Shown one piece after another: positions 49,871 through 63,400 of a DNA stretch of 64,000 nt (position 1 is its first letter; each line of letters starts with the position of its first letter). The position numbers and the translations under genes were made by a program. The notes beneath the pieces were generated by a model. It worked only from the letters and a program-made list of their open reading frames with translations, was not told the origin of the DNA and made no database searches. Source of the stretch: Symsagittifera roscoffensis (lineage: Eukaryota; Xenacoelomorpha; Acoela; Convolutidae); the NCBI RefSeq assembly GCF_963678635.1, contig NC_087063.1, positions 40,438,759-40,502,758 on the forward strand. Reading direction: 5' to 3'.

Positions 49871-51906
49871 ATGCCAGACACTTAAATTTTAAATCAGCAG
49901 CAATGGAAAAATTACAAAAAAAAAACAAAGCCGACAATCTTTGAGCAGACACAAGTTGAGCCGAAAAAAATTATAAGAAAAAGTATAAAGACCCACCTTA
50001 AGCAACAATGAACAACACCTGCATCTGCAAATACAATATAAGTTCTTCGCTGCACAAAAAAAATCAGTTATGTGACAACTAAGCCAACAATCTTTAAATT
50101 GAAACAGCTTGAACCGAAAAAAAAGACTTTCTGATTTTTAAAAATCTTTCATTTCCCACATTGAAAATAACGAAAAATCATCAATTCAAGTTTCTCGGAA
50201 TTTCCTTGATATTCAAACCAAGGTCCGACCACGACTCGAAGGCCAGCTGCTTTAACTCAAGGCCAGAGGGAAGCAACCTGAAACATGTTAGGAGAAGACA
50301 AGAAGAGAAGTGAAAAGAAGTCAGCGTCATAATCAGCAAGTGATTCAACTGATTTTGTTCAACTGGTTGTTAGCTAGAAAAAAGTCTATATTCCAGTTTG
50401 AAAAAAAGCTTGCTAATCGCAAGCGTTATAATACAAATTTCCCGCTGTTTAAAGAAAAGAACAACGAGATTTGTAAAATCACATGTAGTCTATCGTGGAC
50501 GTCAGTAAATTCAAATTTTTACAACCTTTTTTAAAATCTTTTGACTCAATCTTTTACAGAAACCCCGAGCTAGAATTTTTTTGGTCAAGAAAATTTTCAT
50601 GCAATTTAATCGCTTGCTTGTCTGTGAAAAATCATAAATTTTACTTTTAGCAGTTCATCTCATAACAGCTTGGGGTATCCAGCGGTACGATACCACTATT
50701 GGATAAAAAGTTTGGCTCGTAGTCAGTTTAGGTAGCATAAGTCTAACGGAAGAGACCCTAAAATCAACTTTTTGTCTCTTAGAACTGTCACTAGTCGCCC
50801 GTTTGCTAGGAACCTCAAACCATTGATGCTAAAATTCTTTCCAATGAAACTTCTTTCCAATCCAGGATGAAACTTACACAAGTTGCAGCTTGCAAATTTA
50901 TACGGGATAAATACATGCAATACAACCGTCTCTATGTGTCTTGCATAGATATCTATAAAACAAAAATTCAATTTTTAAGTTAGGATCAGATCATATTTGA
51001 AAATATACAAGCAGAACCGACAATATTTTGACAGCCAAAATTATGAGAAAAAGTATAAAGTCCCACCTTAAGCTACAATGAACAACACCTGCATTTGCAA
51101 ATACAATAAAAGTTTTTCACTGGACCAGAAAAATCAGTTATGTGACAACTAAGCCAACAATCTTTGAGCTGAAACAGATTGAACCGAAAAAAAAGATTTT
51201 CTGATTTTTAAAAATCTTTCATTTTCCACCCTGAAATTAGAATGCACTTTCAACTACAATGAAAACTGTAGGCAGCTTAAGCAAAATCCATCGTGGCAAT
51301 TTAGCCGACAAAGCCTAAGCGAACAAACGAAAAATCAAAAGTTCAAGTTTCTCGGAGTTTTTTTTTCAAAATTTCCTTGATACTGAAAAACCAAGGTCCG
51401 ACCACGATTTGAAGCCCAGCTGCTTTAACTCCAGGCCAAGAGGGAAGCAACCTGAAACATGTTAGGAGAAGACAAGGAGAGAAGTGAAGAGAAGTCAGTG
51501 TCATAATCAGCATGTGATTCAACTGATTCTGTTCAACTGGTTGTTAGCTAGAAAAAAGTCTATAATCCAGTTTGAAAAAAAGCTTATATATATATATATA
51601 TAAATGCTCGAAGCTCACTGCTGGTGTTTATGCGGGGAGGGGGGGGCGACTGGTGTAGTAGAAAGTTCTTATTCCTTGCTAAGCTTAATCAGCCTATCAG
51701 AGCGTGGATTTTGTGGCAGGATGAAAAAAGATGCACTGATTATGTTATAATTCAAACTTGGTATTAATTTAAACTTGGTCAGCGATTGGTGTTAAAGCAC
51801 ATTTTGGTAAGTTTTGTACTTTCCCACCTTTAAGGTTGCATTATTTCAAATTGTGACTAATTTTGTCTTAAAATTTAAAAAATGGTCCTATTTTGCCAAT
51901 CTTGCA
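49871..51906. repeat. 2.04-kb tandem duplication, copy 1
   Basis: Nearly identical to 52605-54646, with a few substitutions and a shorter G run (about eight G near 51640 against 14 in copy 2). Each copy contains an internal diverged repeat (49967-50165 against 51042-51240) and an (AT)n stretch near its end. A minus-strand frame at 50723-50971 is preserved in both copies simply because they are recent duplicates. I see no gene. Confidence 0.9.
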
Positions 51907-52604
51907 CCAAGATCTGTCATATTTCTCCAAAAAAAAGCGCTAGCTAGAACGAGTAAAACGAGGTGGAAAAATTTATTGCCTTTCGACGGGTAGTTCAGCA
52001 AAAAAAACTTCGATTGCCATAAGCGCATTCAAGTCAACGTTTCAATAATAAACGTGAGATGGATAAAAAAGAGGGGAAATAATTTGCAAAAAAAAGTACT
52101 TTCGAAGAACAATTCAGCGACTTCGCCATAGAATCCAGCTCCTCTTTACTCCTCGTAAAAAAAGCAACTGCCAGAATTATTGGTACAATTAATTTTTCAA
52201 AAAAAAGAGCGTAACAAGCAAGCTACGTTTTCAGCGTAACAGACGTAACAGAAGCTGTGCTTCTCCAGCTTGCAGCTTCAAACACTGCCATTGAGCAAAA
52301 AAATATCAGCCAGAAAGATGAGGGCACCCAGGTTTTTCTGTTAAGTTGCAATGAACACTTTTTTCTCTCAAACTATCAAAACAAAAAGGAAAAAAAAACA
52401 ATCCAGGTTTGTTGTCTGAAAAAAATGATTAATCATGTAAACCAATAAACCATCTATCAGATAACAAAAAATTGTGTGACTCAATTGTCCTCTTCATCAT
52501 TTGATTCATTTCATTGGGCCTCCAATTATTTTGAGCGTTATATTGAAAAAAACTTGGTCATATAATTTTTCATATGTCTTGTTAAAAAATCATTCCAGGC
52601 AAAC
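51907..52604. other. Unique spacer between the duplicated copies
   Basis: About 700 AT-rich bases with no recognised gene or repeat family. Confidence 0.5.
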
Positions 52605-54646
52605 ATGCCAGACACTTAAATTTTAAATCAGCAGCAATGGAAAAATTACAAAAAAAAACAAAGCCGACAATCTTTGAGCAGACACAAGTTGAGCCGAAAA
52701 AAATTATAAGAAAAAGTATAAAGACCCACCTTAAGCAACAATGAACAACACTTGCATCTGCAAATACAATATAAGTTCTTCGCTGCACAAAAAAAATCAG
52801 TTATGTGACAACTAAGCCAACAATCTTTAAATTGAAACAGCTTGAACCGAAAAAAAAAGACTTTCTGATTTTTAAAAATCTTTCATTTCCCACATTGAAA
52901 ATAACGAAAAATCATCAATTCAAGTTTCTCGGAATTTCCTTGATATTCAAACCAAGGTCCGACCACGACTCGAAGGCCAGCTGCTTTAACTCAAGGCCAG
53001 AGGGAAGCAACCTGAAACATGTTAGGAGAAGACAAGAAGAGAAGTGAAAAGAAGTCAGCGTCATAATCAGCAAGTGATTCAACTGATTTTGTTCAACTGG
53101 TTGTTAGCTAGAAAAAAGTCTATATTCCAGTTTGAAAAAAAGCTTGCTAATCGCAAGCATTATAATACAAATTTCCCGCTGTTTAAAGAAAAGAACAACG
53201 AGATTTGTAAAATCACATGTAATCTATCGTGGACGTCAGTAAATTCAAATTTTTACAACCTTTTTTAAAATCTTTTGACTCAATCTTTTACAGAAACCCC
53301 GAGCTAGAATTTTTTTGGTCAAGAAAATTTTCATGCAATTTAATCGCTTGCTTGTCTGTGAAAAAACATAAATTTTACTTTTAGCAGTTCATCTCATAAC
53401 AGCTTGGGGTATCCAGCGGTACGATACCACTATTGGATAAAAAGTTTGGCTCGTAGTCAGTTTAGGTAGCATAAGTCTAACGGAAGAGACCCTAAAATCA
53501 ACTTTTTGTCTCTTAGAACTGTCACTAGTCGCCCGTTTGCTAGGAACCTCAAACCATTGATGCTAAAATTCTTTCCAATGAAACTTCTTTCCAATCCAGG
53601 ATAAAACTTACACAAGTTGCAGCTTGCAAATTTATACGGGATAAATACATGCAATACAACCGTCTCTATGTGTCTTGCATAGATATCTATAAAACAAAAA
53701 TTCAATTTTTAAGTTAGGATCAGATCATATTTGAAAATATACAAGCAGAACCGACAATATTTTGACAGCCAAAATTATGAGAAAAAGTATAAAGTCCCAC
53801 CTTAAGCTACAATGAACAACACCTGCATTTGCAAATACAATAAAAGTTTTTCACTGGACCAGAAAAATCAGTTATGTGACAACTAAGCCAACAATCTTTG
53901 AGCTGAAACAGATTGAACCGAAAAAAAAGATTTTCTGATTTTTAAAAATCTTTCATTTTCCACCCTGAAATTAGAATGCACTTTCAACTACAATGAAAAC
54001 TGTAGGCAGCTTAAGCAAAATCCATCGTGGCAATTTAGCCGACAAAGCCTAAGCGAACAAACGAAAAATCAAAAGTTCAAGTTTCTCGGAGTTTTTTTTT
54101 CAAAATTTCCTTGATACTGAAAAACCAAGGTCCGACCACGATTTGAAGCCCAGCTGCTTTAACTCCAGGCCAAGAGGGAAGCAACCTGAAACATGTTAGG
54201 AGAAGACAAGGAGAGAAGTGAAGAGAAGTCAGTGTCATAATCAGCATGTGATTCAACTGATTCTGTTCAACTGGTTGTTAGCTAGAAAAAAGTCTATAAT
54301 CCAGTTTGAAAAAAAGCTTATATATATATATATATAAATGCTCGAAGCTCACTGCTGGTGTTTATGCGGGGAGGGGGGGGGGGGGGCGACTGGTGTAGTA
54401 GAAAGTTCTTATTCCTTGCTAAGCTTAATCAGCCTATCAGAGCGTGGATTTTGTGGCAGGATGAAAAAAGATGCACTGATTATGTTATAATTCAAACTTG
54501 GTATTAATTTAAACTTGGTCAGCGATTGGTGTTAAAGCACATTTTGGTAAGTTTTGTACTTTCCCACCTTTAAGGTTGCATTATTTCAAATTGTGACTAA
54601 TTTTGTCTTAAAATTTAAAAAATGGTCCTATTTTGCCAATCTTGCA
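52605..54646. repeat. 2.04-kb tandem duplication, copy 2
   Basis: Second copy of 49871-51906. Beyond its end, a piece of the same block (the part near 50419-50520) recurs directly at 54646-54746, and another piece (near 51370-51480) recurs inverted at 54785-54960. This makes a patchwork of the same repeat family. Confidence 0.9.
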
Positions 54647-54960
54647 AGCGTTATAAACGAAATTTCCCGCTGTTTAAAGAAAAGAAGAACGAGATTTGTA
54701 AATTCACATGTAATCTATCGTGGACGTCAGTAAATTCAAATTTTTCCAAAAATTAGCTAAAATCTATGAAAATCTATGAAAAAGCTAAAGTCTTCTCCTA
54801 ACATGTTTCAGGTTGCTTCCCTCTTGGCCTGGAGTTAAAGCAGCTGGGCTTCAAATCGTGGTCGGACCTTGGTTTTTCAGTATCAAGAAAATTTTGAAGA
54901 AAAAACTCCGAGAAACTTGAACTTTTGATTTTTCGTTTGTTCGCTTAGGCTTTGTCGGTA

Positions 54961-55747
54961 TCCTAAAATATTGGATGAAGCTATTTTCATAGATTTTAGA
55001 AAATCGGTCTAAAATTTCAATTTTAATCTTATTTCGAGCAATTAAAACAAGAAGCAGCTTTATATTAGATTAATATGTTTCTATTTAAGCCATGAACACT
55101 AACTTTACTCGGGAAAACTAGTTTCGTTTAAAGTTTTTTCTTTCAGTGCTTTCCTGTGAATAAATTTTAAAACCTTGAAAAATTTAGTAACTTTTCAATT
55201 TTTTTGAGTCTACATGTGGTCGATTATGCCTGTTTTAGTAAACTATCGCGTGCATCCCGTTTTTAGACTTTTCTTCAAATCTTCGCATCACACAACAAAC
55301 AAAGTACGGAACATGACTTTTTGTTGTAAACAATGAAAAGGGGAAAAGTTTGTCTTCGGAAATGTTGTAGTCTTTTTTTGACGAAGATTAGGTATCCTAA
55401 AATACTGGATGAAGCTATTTTCATAGATTTTAGGAAACCGATCTAAAGTTTTTAATGTTAACCTAAATTCGAGCACGTAAAACAAGAAGCAGCTTTTTAT
55501 TAGTTTAATATGTTTCTATTTAAGCCATGAACACTAACTTTACTCGGGAAAATTAGTTTCATTTGAAATTTTTTTAGTGCTTTCCTAAGAATAAGTTTTA
55601 AGAAAATCAAAAAAATTTAGAAGACTTTTCAATTTTTTTGAGTTTACAATTGGTCGATTATGCCTGTTTTACTAAACTATCGCGTGCATCCGGTTTTTAG
55701 GCTTTCGTTCAAATCTTCGCATAACACAACAAACAAAGTACGGAACA
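54961..55747. repeat. Two direct copies of a ~353-bp repeat
   Basis: 54961-55313 and 55395-55747 share long words such as tattttcatagattttag, aagccatgaacactaact and cacaacaaacaaagtacgga, with about 10-15 percent divergence by eye. About 80 unrelated bases lie between them. Non-coding. Confidence 0.75.
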
Positions 55748-58168
55748 ATTCACAAACAATTGGTTTGTAGTATTCTGGTTTTACAAATAAAGAAATATGA
55801 TCTTGTCGTTTTTTCTAGTTTTTTCAAATGCTTGTTTTCGAAAAAAAAAGAAAACAGGTAAACTCCAAACGAAAACTTCTTTCAATTCAAAAAAATTCCT
55901 TGATTGACTCATTGTGTCCATAATAAAAACCCACCTTATTGAAAGAGACTAACGTTTCCTCCAAAAATGCTTTGTTTCAACTGTTATTTTGGAGCAATTC
56001 GCTTTACGAGGCCAAACTGTGCATTTTGTGAATTGTAAGCGGGTTCCGCAACAAGGATGCTCCATTTGCTCTTCTTTCATTCCCTTTGATCATTCCAAAA
56101 ATTTTTTAACATGTCTAAAGACTTGCCTATGGAATCCAGGAACATACAGACACAAAATTGTGCGCCTATCCAGTGCACAGTTTGGCCTCGTAATGCACCA
56201 AATTAATTTCAGCGTAAAATGGGCAGCGTAACAGTTTATTAGACACAGTTTTTCTTATATCTGTTTACACAGAAATTGTCTTTTTCCCGATTTGTTAAAC
56301 TGGCATAGGAATGGAATATCAAAAACGCAGTCGAATTTAGAATTTATCTAAAAGGATGAAAAGAAACAATAGGCTAGTTTTGTTTTTTGTTTTACATTGT
56401 TTTTTGTGGTGAGCATCAAAGCTCATTTGATGCTTTGATTTTTTGAATTTTGCTCACAGAACACAGGTTAGAGGTCGGAAAAGAAATATGAAGGAGCAAC
56501 AAGTTTCTCAGCACTAGAGTCAATTTACAGAAATCGGGAAACATTTTCAATTCTCAAAATGCTCAAAAGTCATTGTTTTCAAGTAAAATATTCATTCAGA
56601 AACCAAACTAAGTTTTTGAACGCTTTGTTCACATGATATGTCGATATCACTTTGTGTTCAAACCACTATTATCAATCACAGGAACAACTTTCCAAGATAA
56701 AGGCTAGGGCAAGTTTTTTTTTGCTGCTGCGCAACAAAAAAGAGTTATAAGTTTTGAATAGATATTTATAATTGATCACATGGATTAGTTCGATACCCAC
56801 AGCCAACGAAAAATTAATTGTTTTGTTATTTCCAGTTTCAAGCTTTTAAAATTTTGAAAGCAATTTATCTGTAAATAAAAGACCCACCATACGAGCTGTT
56901 CAGCGGATCACAAAAAATTGCTCTTTTCCCTGCTTAAGAACTAAATGAAAGGTTTTTGTTTGTTTTTATTAATTACCTGAAACTGGTAATGTTGCTTCAC
57001 CCTGAAACAACTAGCAGAGATTATGATGTGTCTCTAATATCCAACCTCTCGATTGACTGCGGAGACATAACCTATTTATTAACTTTCTCGTTAGTTTTTG
57101 TTTTCTGAACAATCGGCAAAATTAGTGCTTGATCGCAAAATATTTTCAAAAAATAATGCAGTTATCAACAATAGTTTTCATACACCAACTATTTGGTCAA
57201 ATTTTGAGACTAACCATTTCCAAAGCTGCTAATTGCAGTTTGCAAATTTTAACTAGAGTTGTACTCGTATGGAAGTGTGCATTTTAAGTGAGTCCAATTT
57301 TTGAAAAATTTGGACTCAAAAATTTTGGTCCCAAAACAAATACATGGACTAACTATTGCTTGAAAATCAAACGTTCCTCTTAAAAAAATAGCTTGAATTT
57401 AACGTTATACCAGTTAGAACTTTATGTTATGATTTGGATTTGTTTGCAATATTCATACGTAACCATAAACAAACTTATCATAGATTGACTGGTCGACGCT
57501 TAAAATTGAGCGTAGTTTTGTCAAAATAGATTCCGAGCCTAAGTTTTCACAGTTTACAAGTTGTATTTAGGATGAAACTTACACAAGTTGCAGCTTGCAA
57601 AGTTTTACGGGATAAATACATGCAATACAACCGTCTCTATTTGTCTTGCATAGATATCTTTAAAACAAAATTTCAATTTTTAAGTTAGGATCAGATCATA
57701 TTTTAAAATATACAAGCAAAACCGACAAAATTTTGACAGTCATTCTTAAAAAAATTTCAACACAAAAACAAGTTTTTGCTTCTTCCTTTTGACACAAACA
57801 CACACACACACACACACACCATATTTTTTGACTCGACAAACGTGGCAATACGAAAACACTAAGCCAATGAAACACGAGCCAAATTCTTTTAAGACAAGCA
57901 AATAGAAAAATATTAATATCAAATTAGAATTGACAAACTTTTGAACAGAACAGGTTTTTGAAACACAGACACGCAATAAATTAAACTTGCTTTTGACGAA
58001 GGTACAAATTTCAGAATTTTACAAACAAAACAATTTTTTTTGGTGAACAGAAGAATTCGAGTATAAGTTTCAAAACTCAAATTTTTTCACTATGAAAAAC
58101 TATGAGTATAAAAATTTTGTTTTTCCTTTGTGAAAAAACATTCCATTTTGACCGACCTAAATGAAATA
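55748..58168. other. Repeat-poor intergenic DNA
   Basis: No gene recognised. An inverted repeat (56005-56024 tacgaggccaaactgtgcat, inverted at 56173-56192) may bound a MITE of about 200 bp. A fragment of the 2-kb repeat family (tacacaagttgcagcttgcaa) recurs near 57575-57700. A (CA)n microsatellite lies at 57792-57819. Confidence 0.5.
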
Positions 58169-58592
58169 TGTGACATCACTGCATGATGTCATGCATTCTT
58201 ATGCTATAATAAATTACATAATTAACCTTGTTAATGAGATGAAGTTTATACATTTATGTTTATTTAATTATGTAAATATTGATGGTAAATGATACTAATC
58301 ATTAGAGAGATTTAGACCGAGCTATAATCAATTGGGTAGACTTGAACAGAATAAAATTTTATATCATGCTCTATCTTGCACTGATCGACTAGTGATATTC
58401 CAGACGTTAAGAACCGAATCCTGCGTCCTTAAAAGCAAGATAAGTCTTAACCGCTCGAGACATATAATTTATAAATAAAAAACAATAACACTTGATAGCC
58501 AGTAGCGCTAATTACTATTCGAACAACTCGTAACAATTAAAATAAACGACGATATAGCTGTCCACAGCCATCCGAGGGGAAACTATATCACA
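58169..58592 (+). repeat. Probable 5' LTR of a second Gypsy element
   Basis: The segment begins TGTGACATCAC with the dyad gacatcactgcatgatgtc and ends ATCACA. It is followed immediately by a tRNA-type primer site. It contains a TATA-like ctataataaatt near 58202. The gag start follows about 650 bases later. The second LTR lies outside the window, so the boundaries are inferred. Confidence 0.55.
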
Positions 58593-58610
58593 TGGTGACT
58601 GTCGCGGAAG
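58593..58610 (+). promoter_or_regulatory. Candidate primer-binding site of the second Gypsy element
   Basis: The sequence tggtgactgtcgcggaag starts with TGG directly after the proposed LTR end CA, as expected for pairing with a tRNA 3' end. The tRNA was not identified. The leader 58611-59239 has no coding frame that I recognise. Confidence 0.5.
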
Positions 58611-59239
58611 ATTCTACTTCTGGATTCACCAAAAGTCAAAAAGTCATCGGCAATCGAAGACTACAACACACGAGCAGACGGTGACAACCGCATTTTGCTG
58701 AAGCAGAACAGGGCAGCAACACCCGTTTCACCCAGCAACGCTTAGATGTGGTTAGCAGAGCAACATTCGGCGATCAACTGAGACAGACAGGGAGGAAAAG
58801 AAGACAATCACGACTTCTCAACATCTCTGAGCTGACAGTTTCTTCAATCTACAGAAATATGTGGATTGTGACCTACAACATCTCTACTTTATGTTCCAGT
58901 CAGAAGGCAGGGCAGCTGAGCTACTGACAAGGCAGACAAAGAAAGCAGATCTACAGGTTTTTTAACAATCAACAAAAACAGTTAGTTAAGCAAACTCAAA
59001 ACTCAAACCTGCAGTAAATTGATACAGTTGTCATTAAGTTTCCCCACCATAGAAGTGAAGTAACGGAACTTTTAGCACAATCATATAATTGCAGCAATAA
59101 AACCTGATCAGTGATACCGCTGGCCTTTTTTTTAAAAGCTCATTTATATAGCAAACTCTCAAGTTTTTCCCCTAAATTGAATAAGTGCTGTGTCTTATCA
59201 TCAACTGTATCATCTTGATGTTCATTCAACTGTAATACG

Positions 59240-60473
59240 ATGGCACACGCGCAAGTTTCGGTCGAACACTACGGAGGAACGGAAAAAGAAGACTTTTCAG
59301 AATTCGAGCTACTTTTTCAAGGCTACATCGGAGTAGCGGCGATAACAAATGCGCAACAAGCGAATTTCTTGCAGCTACATCTACGAGATAATGCGCTGAG
59401 ATTCTATCAGACACTAGGACCAGCAACTCGAGCGAGCGAACGTTCCCGCGAGTCTCATAGCTCTCAGGGATCACTTTTGCAACCCTCAGCTTCAAGAAGT
59501 CCATGTTTTGAAGCTAGAACAACTGCGATTCAACCCAAAAACCGATACTCCCGAGAATTTCCTCGTGAACTTGACAAAGAAAACGCAGCGAGCGTATCCA
59601 ACACCAGATTTGCCAGGTGTCGCCCCAATTGATCCCGCAATAATTGGAGCACCTGCAGCAGTCGAAGCAGCACGATTCCACCGAGAAACTGCTCAAAGGC
59701 AAGAAAGAATAGATGATGTACATGACAATCGAAATGAACAAACTAAACGACTGTTCATTAAGGGAATGCCAGGCTGGCTGAGATCAAAGCTGATGGAACA
59801 ACCACCTGCAACTACAGTTCAGGAATTGTGTAACCTGACCAAGAAGCAAATCATAATTCGTAAGATTTGCCGAAAAGACGATTACCCGGAAGACGGATTT
59901 AACGAAGTAAACGACAAAGTCTCAGAAAATTTAATAAGCGCTCTCACAAAATTGTTCACAAATCAGGAACAAATGGAGAAGCAGCTCAGCGAAATGAGAT
60001 CACAAATGACTGAGAAGTCGCAGAAACAATCTAATCCGCTTTCCGAACAGAATCGGAACAATAGCAGTCAGAGTGGTCAGTATAGTGGCTATCAGTCAAA
60101 CTAAAATAACGGGTATGGACAACAACGAGGCAACAGAGGTGAAAGACGCAAAAATAAAGGGCAAAACAATACTCAGCCAAACTTTCAAAATAAGCCACCA
60201 GTTGCACCACAGCAATATTCCCAGTGGTACCCTCAAAATCAGCAGCACCCAAACATGTACCCGAACCAGCACAATCAGCCAATGGTACAAATGCATCCAT
60301 CAGCACTATTCCAACAGCGCCAGACTTATCCGACGCAACAATTTGTCGCAAATCAAATGCCACAAGCTGAAACGCAAAATCCAAACGGACCTTTCGTACC
60401 AATGGTGCGATCATCGGCCAAATTTTGCGACGTTTGTGGAAAATTTAACCACACAGCGAGTCAATACGCGGTC
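59240..60473 (+). pseudogene. Gag of a decayed Ty3/Gypsy element
   Basis: The frame opens with MAHAQVSVEHYGG and a retrotransposon gag region (FLQLHLRDNALRFYQTLGPA). It shifts frame between about 59425 and 59480; the continuation (LRDHFCNPQLQEVHVLKLEQ, then RFNPKTDTPENFLVNLTKK) is typical of this Gypsy group. An in-frame TAA interrupts it at 60102-60104. Beyond it lies a Gln/Asn/Pro-rich tail and a zinc knuckle CDVCGKFNHTASQY in which the last Cys is Tyr (codon 60465-60467). A further frameshift follows. Gag is therefore non-functional as assembled. Confidence 0.85.
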
Positions 60474-63400
60474 ATAACTTTCCGTTTCCAAACGAGCCAA
60501 AAAAACTAATACAGCCACTGAGTCAGCCCCCTAAACCATCAAAATCATCTAAATCATCATCGAACGAACCTTTTGAACCTGATGAGATAATCAGCCTTTA
60601 CGCAATAATTCCTGCGGAAGGAACACTACTGACGTACACGAAAATACGTTTCTCACAGGGATTACAACGAAGAGCCCTGGTTGATACAGGAGCCTGCGCA
60701 AATGCTATTTCAAAACAGACATTTGAACACCTTAAAGAGGAAAAATTGTTATTTCGCCCTCTTGAAGAAAACGAACCCAAACTTAAGAGAGTTAGATTGG
60801 CAGGAGGACACCAAGTCTCCATTGAAACTGAAGTAACATTAGAATTTCGATTGGCACGCATGACTTTTATAGAATCATTTCTCGTTATTCATGCAGCCAA
60901 CTCAAAAACTCTGGGAAATCGTTTCTACAAAAAACATCATATCCATGTCTGTCCAAAGTATAATCTCCTCCATTTCAAAGATATGACTCTTCAAACCAAC
61001 GAGATAAAACCTCCAAACGAGCCAAGAAGAGTCAATAGAGTGAAAAACTTCCCTTTGATTCTGACAAAACGTCAAACAATAGCCCCGCATCAGACATTGT
61101 TTGAATGCCAGTTAGAGAACGTATGTCAAGACATGAAAAAAACCATTGGAATCGTTATTCTCGCTCAGGAATTTGAAGAAAACTGTAAAATTGCGTTCAT
61201 CTTCCATAAGCCAAGTGGTGAAAAACAACCTGTTGTACATCACAGCGCTTAACATCATTGATCATCACATTACTTTGCCTTTCAAAACCGAAATTGGGAA
61301 ATTTTCAATTCTGGCTCTGAATGAAGCAGAAAATTTATTCCCCATCGAACGTGAAATGATTGCAGTTGCAAAAATGAATCACCCGGACGATATTGAAATG
61401 GGCATTAATGAGTTAATTCAACAATCTTGTGATAAACAGCCCCAAATGAAGCATGAACCTGAGTATGAGAAATTTTGGTTCCCTACACCTGAAACATGTC
61501 AAAACCCCGAATTACTTCCCCAAATCCAACGTGACATTTACGATCAAATTCTTCAATTTCATGGTCTGGAAAAAATCGAACCGAAAATGAACCTTCAAGA
61601 TAGATTGACATTTATCGAGAATTTTAAGTGGGAGAATTCCGTGTTGACAGAAGACCAAAAGTCAAAAGTAGGAGATTTGTTTGTTGACTTTTCGGACATC
61701 TTCGCCAAACATAGATTCGATGTTGGGTACAATTCCGACCTCAAAATTAAACTAAAACCGGAACACACACGACCTCTGTATACACAAGGACCAACTACGC
61801 CGATACATTTGCGACACGAACTGACAGTGAAACTTGCCCTTATGCACTATTCTGGACTTATAACAACATTGTCACATTCCAAATACAGCAGTCCTCTGTT
61901 TGCGCATCGAAAGCCATCGGGTAAATTGCGGATGTTGATTGACCTCAGAAGGATAAACCATTCACTCAATAATGACTATATCAACAGCAACTTTCCCATT
62001 TCAAACATGACTGATGCATCAAACCACTTCGCAGGAAAGAGTTTGTTTACCAAGTTGGACTGTTCGCAAGCATACCGTTGTGTGCAAATGGCAGATGACC
62101 TTTCAGTTCAACTTCTGGCATTTAATTTCGGTTCACGAACTTACGCCAACAAATGCCTGGCCCAAGGTCTAAGCAAATCAGTCACAGGATTTAGTTCATT
62201 TGTCCGACACTACCTTGATCCAGGCCTAGCTGCGTATTTATGTACACAGTTCATGGTTGACATAGGAGGTGCAGTGAATAATTTTGATGAACTAATACCG
62301 ACCCTTTCGAAAATCTTTGAATGTGAAAGGAAGTCAGGACTAAAACTGTCGCCAAATAAATGTGAAATAGGAACTCAACGAATGAAATTCCTTGGTAACA
62401 TAATAACACCAGCAGGAGTGTCACCTGAACAAGAGAAAATTTCAACTTTCCTAAAGAAAATCAAAATGCCACAAACTGTAAAACAGGTTAAACGACTAAT
62501 CGGATTTGTGCAATTCTTTCGGAATTATATGCCAAGTTTAGGTGAAAAAGTGATACCATTTTACCGTATCCTCAGGAAAGACATTCCATTTCAAACCGAT
62601 GATGAACATCATAAAAGCCTCGAAGTAATAAAACACGATTTAATCCAAGAAACGGATATAAGATTGCGATTGCCAAAACCAGGATTACAATCTGTAACAC
62701 TATGTGATGCAAGCTATCATGGAACCGGTTTTGTGCTAATGGTTTAAGACTATGTGAAAAGTGACAACAAAGGTGAAATGAAAACGTATGCACCAGTGTT
62801 TTTTGGTTCAAGACTCTTCAACACTGCACAACTGAAGTTCTCTATTTATTACAAAGAATTCTTATTTTTGTACTTTGCTCTAGATAAGTTCTCTCACTTC
62901 ATCTAGGGATCATCAAGGCCAGTGATCATTTTAACTGATAATAGAAGCCTAACACAATTCATTCTTTCAAGCTAAGACAATTCCACCTTCGGTCTGGAAC
63001 TTCTTGGATCGTGTCATGGCATTCAACATCATCATCGCGCATATACCTGGAAAAGCAAATTATGCAGCAGATTTTTTGTCTCGAATGCTGACTGACCCAT
63101 TAGCCTCTCTATCACTGAAATTGACAGACGAAATACCACACAAGAGATACAGATCGACACAACAGCGAAAGTACCCGACGCATCACTAAATCTAGTACAA
63201 ACAGTGAATGACGCATTCCCTGAAACCCAAACGGGACTAATCGATGAAGCATTAAAAACTCAATTGCAAAAACTCGGTCTATACGAAACCTGTCTACGTG
63301 AGCTAATTGCTCAAGAAGATCAAGACACTAGCACCTTAGACGTTTGTTCGAATATCAAGACCAATCATAGCAGCAGTCCAATACCCGGATCCTGCAGATG

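Noticed and set aside
49500..49952. Open frames running across the N gap
   Set aside because: Unknown bases cannot be translated; the frames are artefacts.
50723..50971. 82-codon frame conserved at 53457-53705
   Set aside because: Conservation is explained by the near-identical tandem duplication; no family or start context supports a gene.
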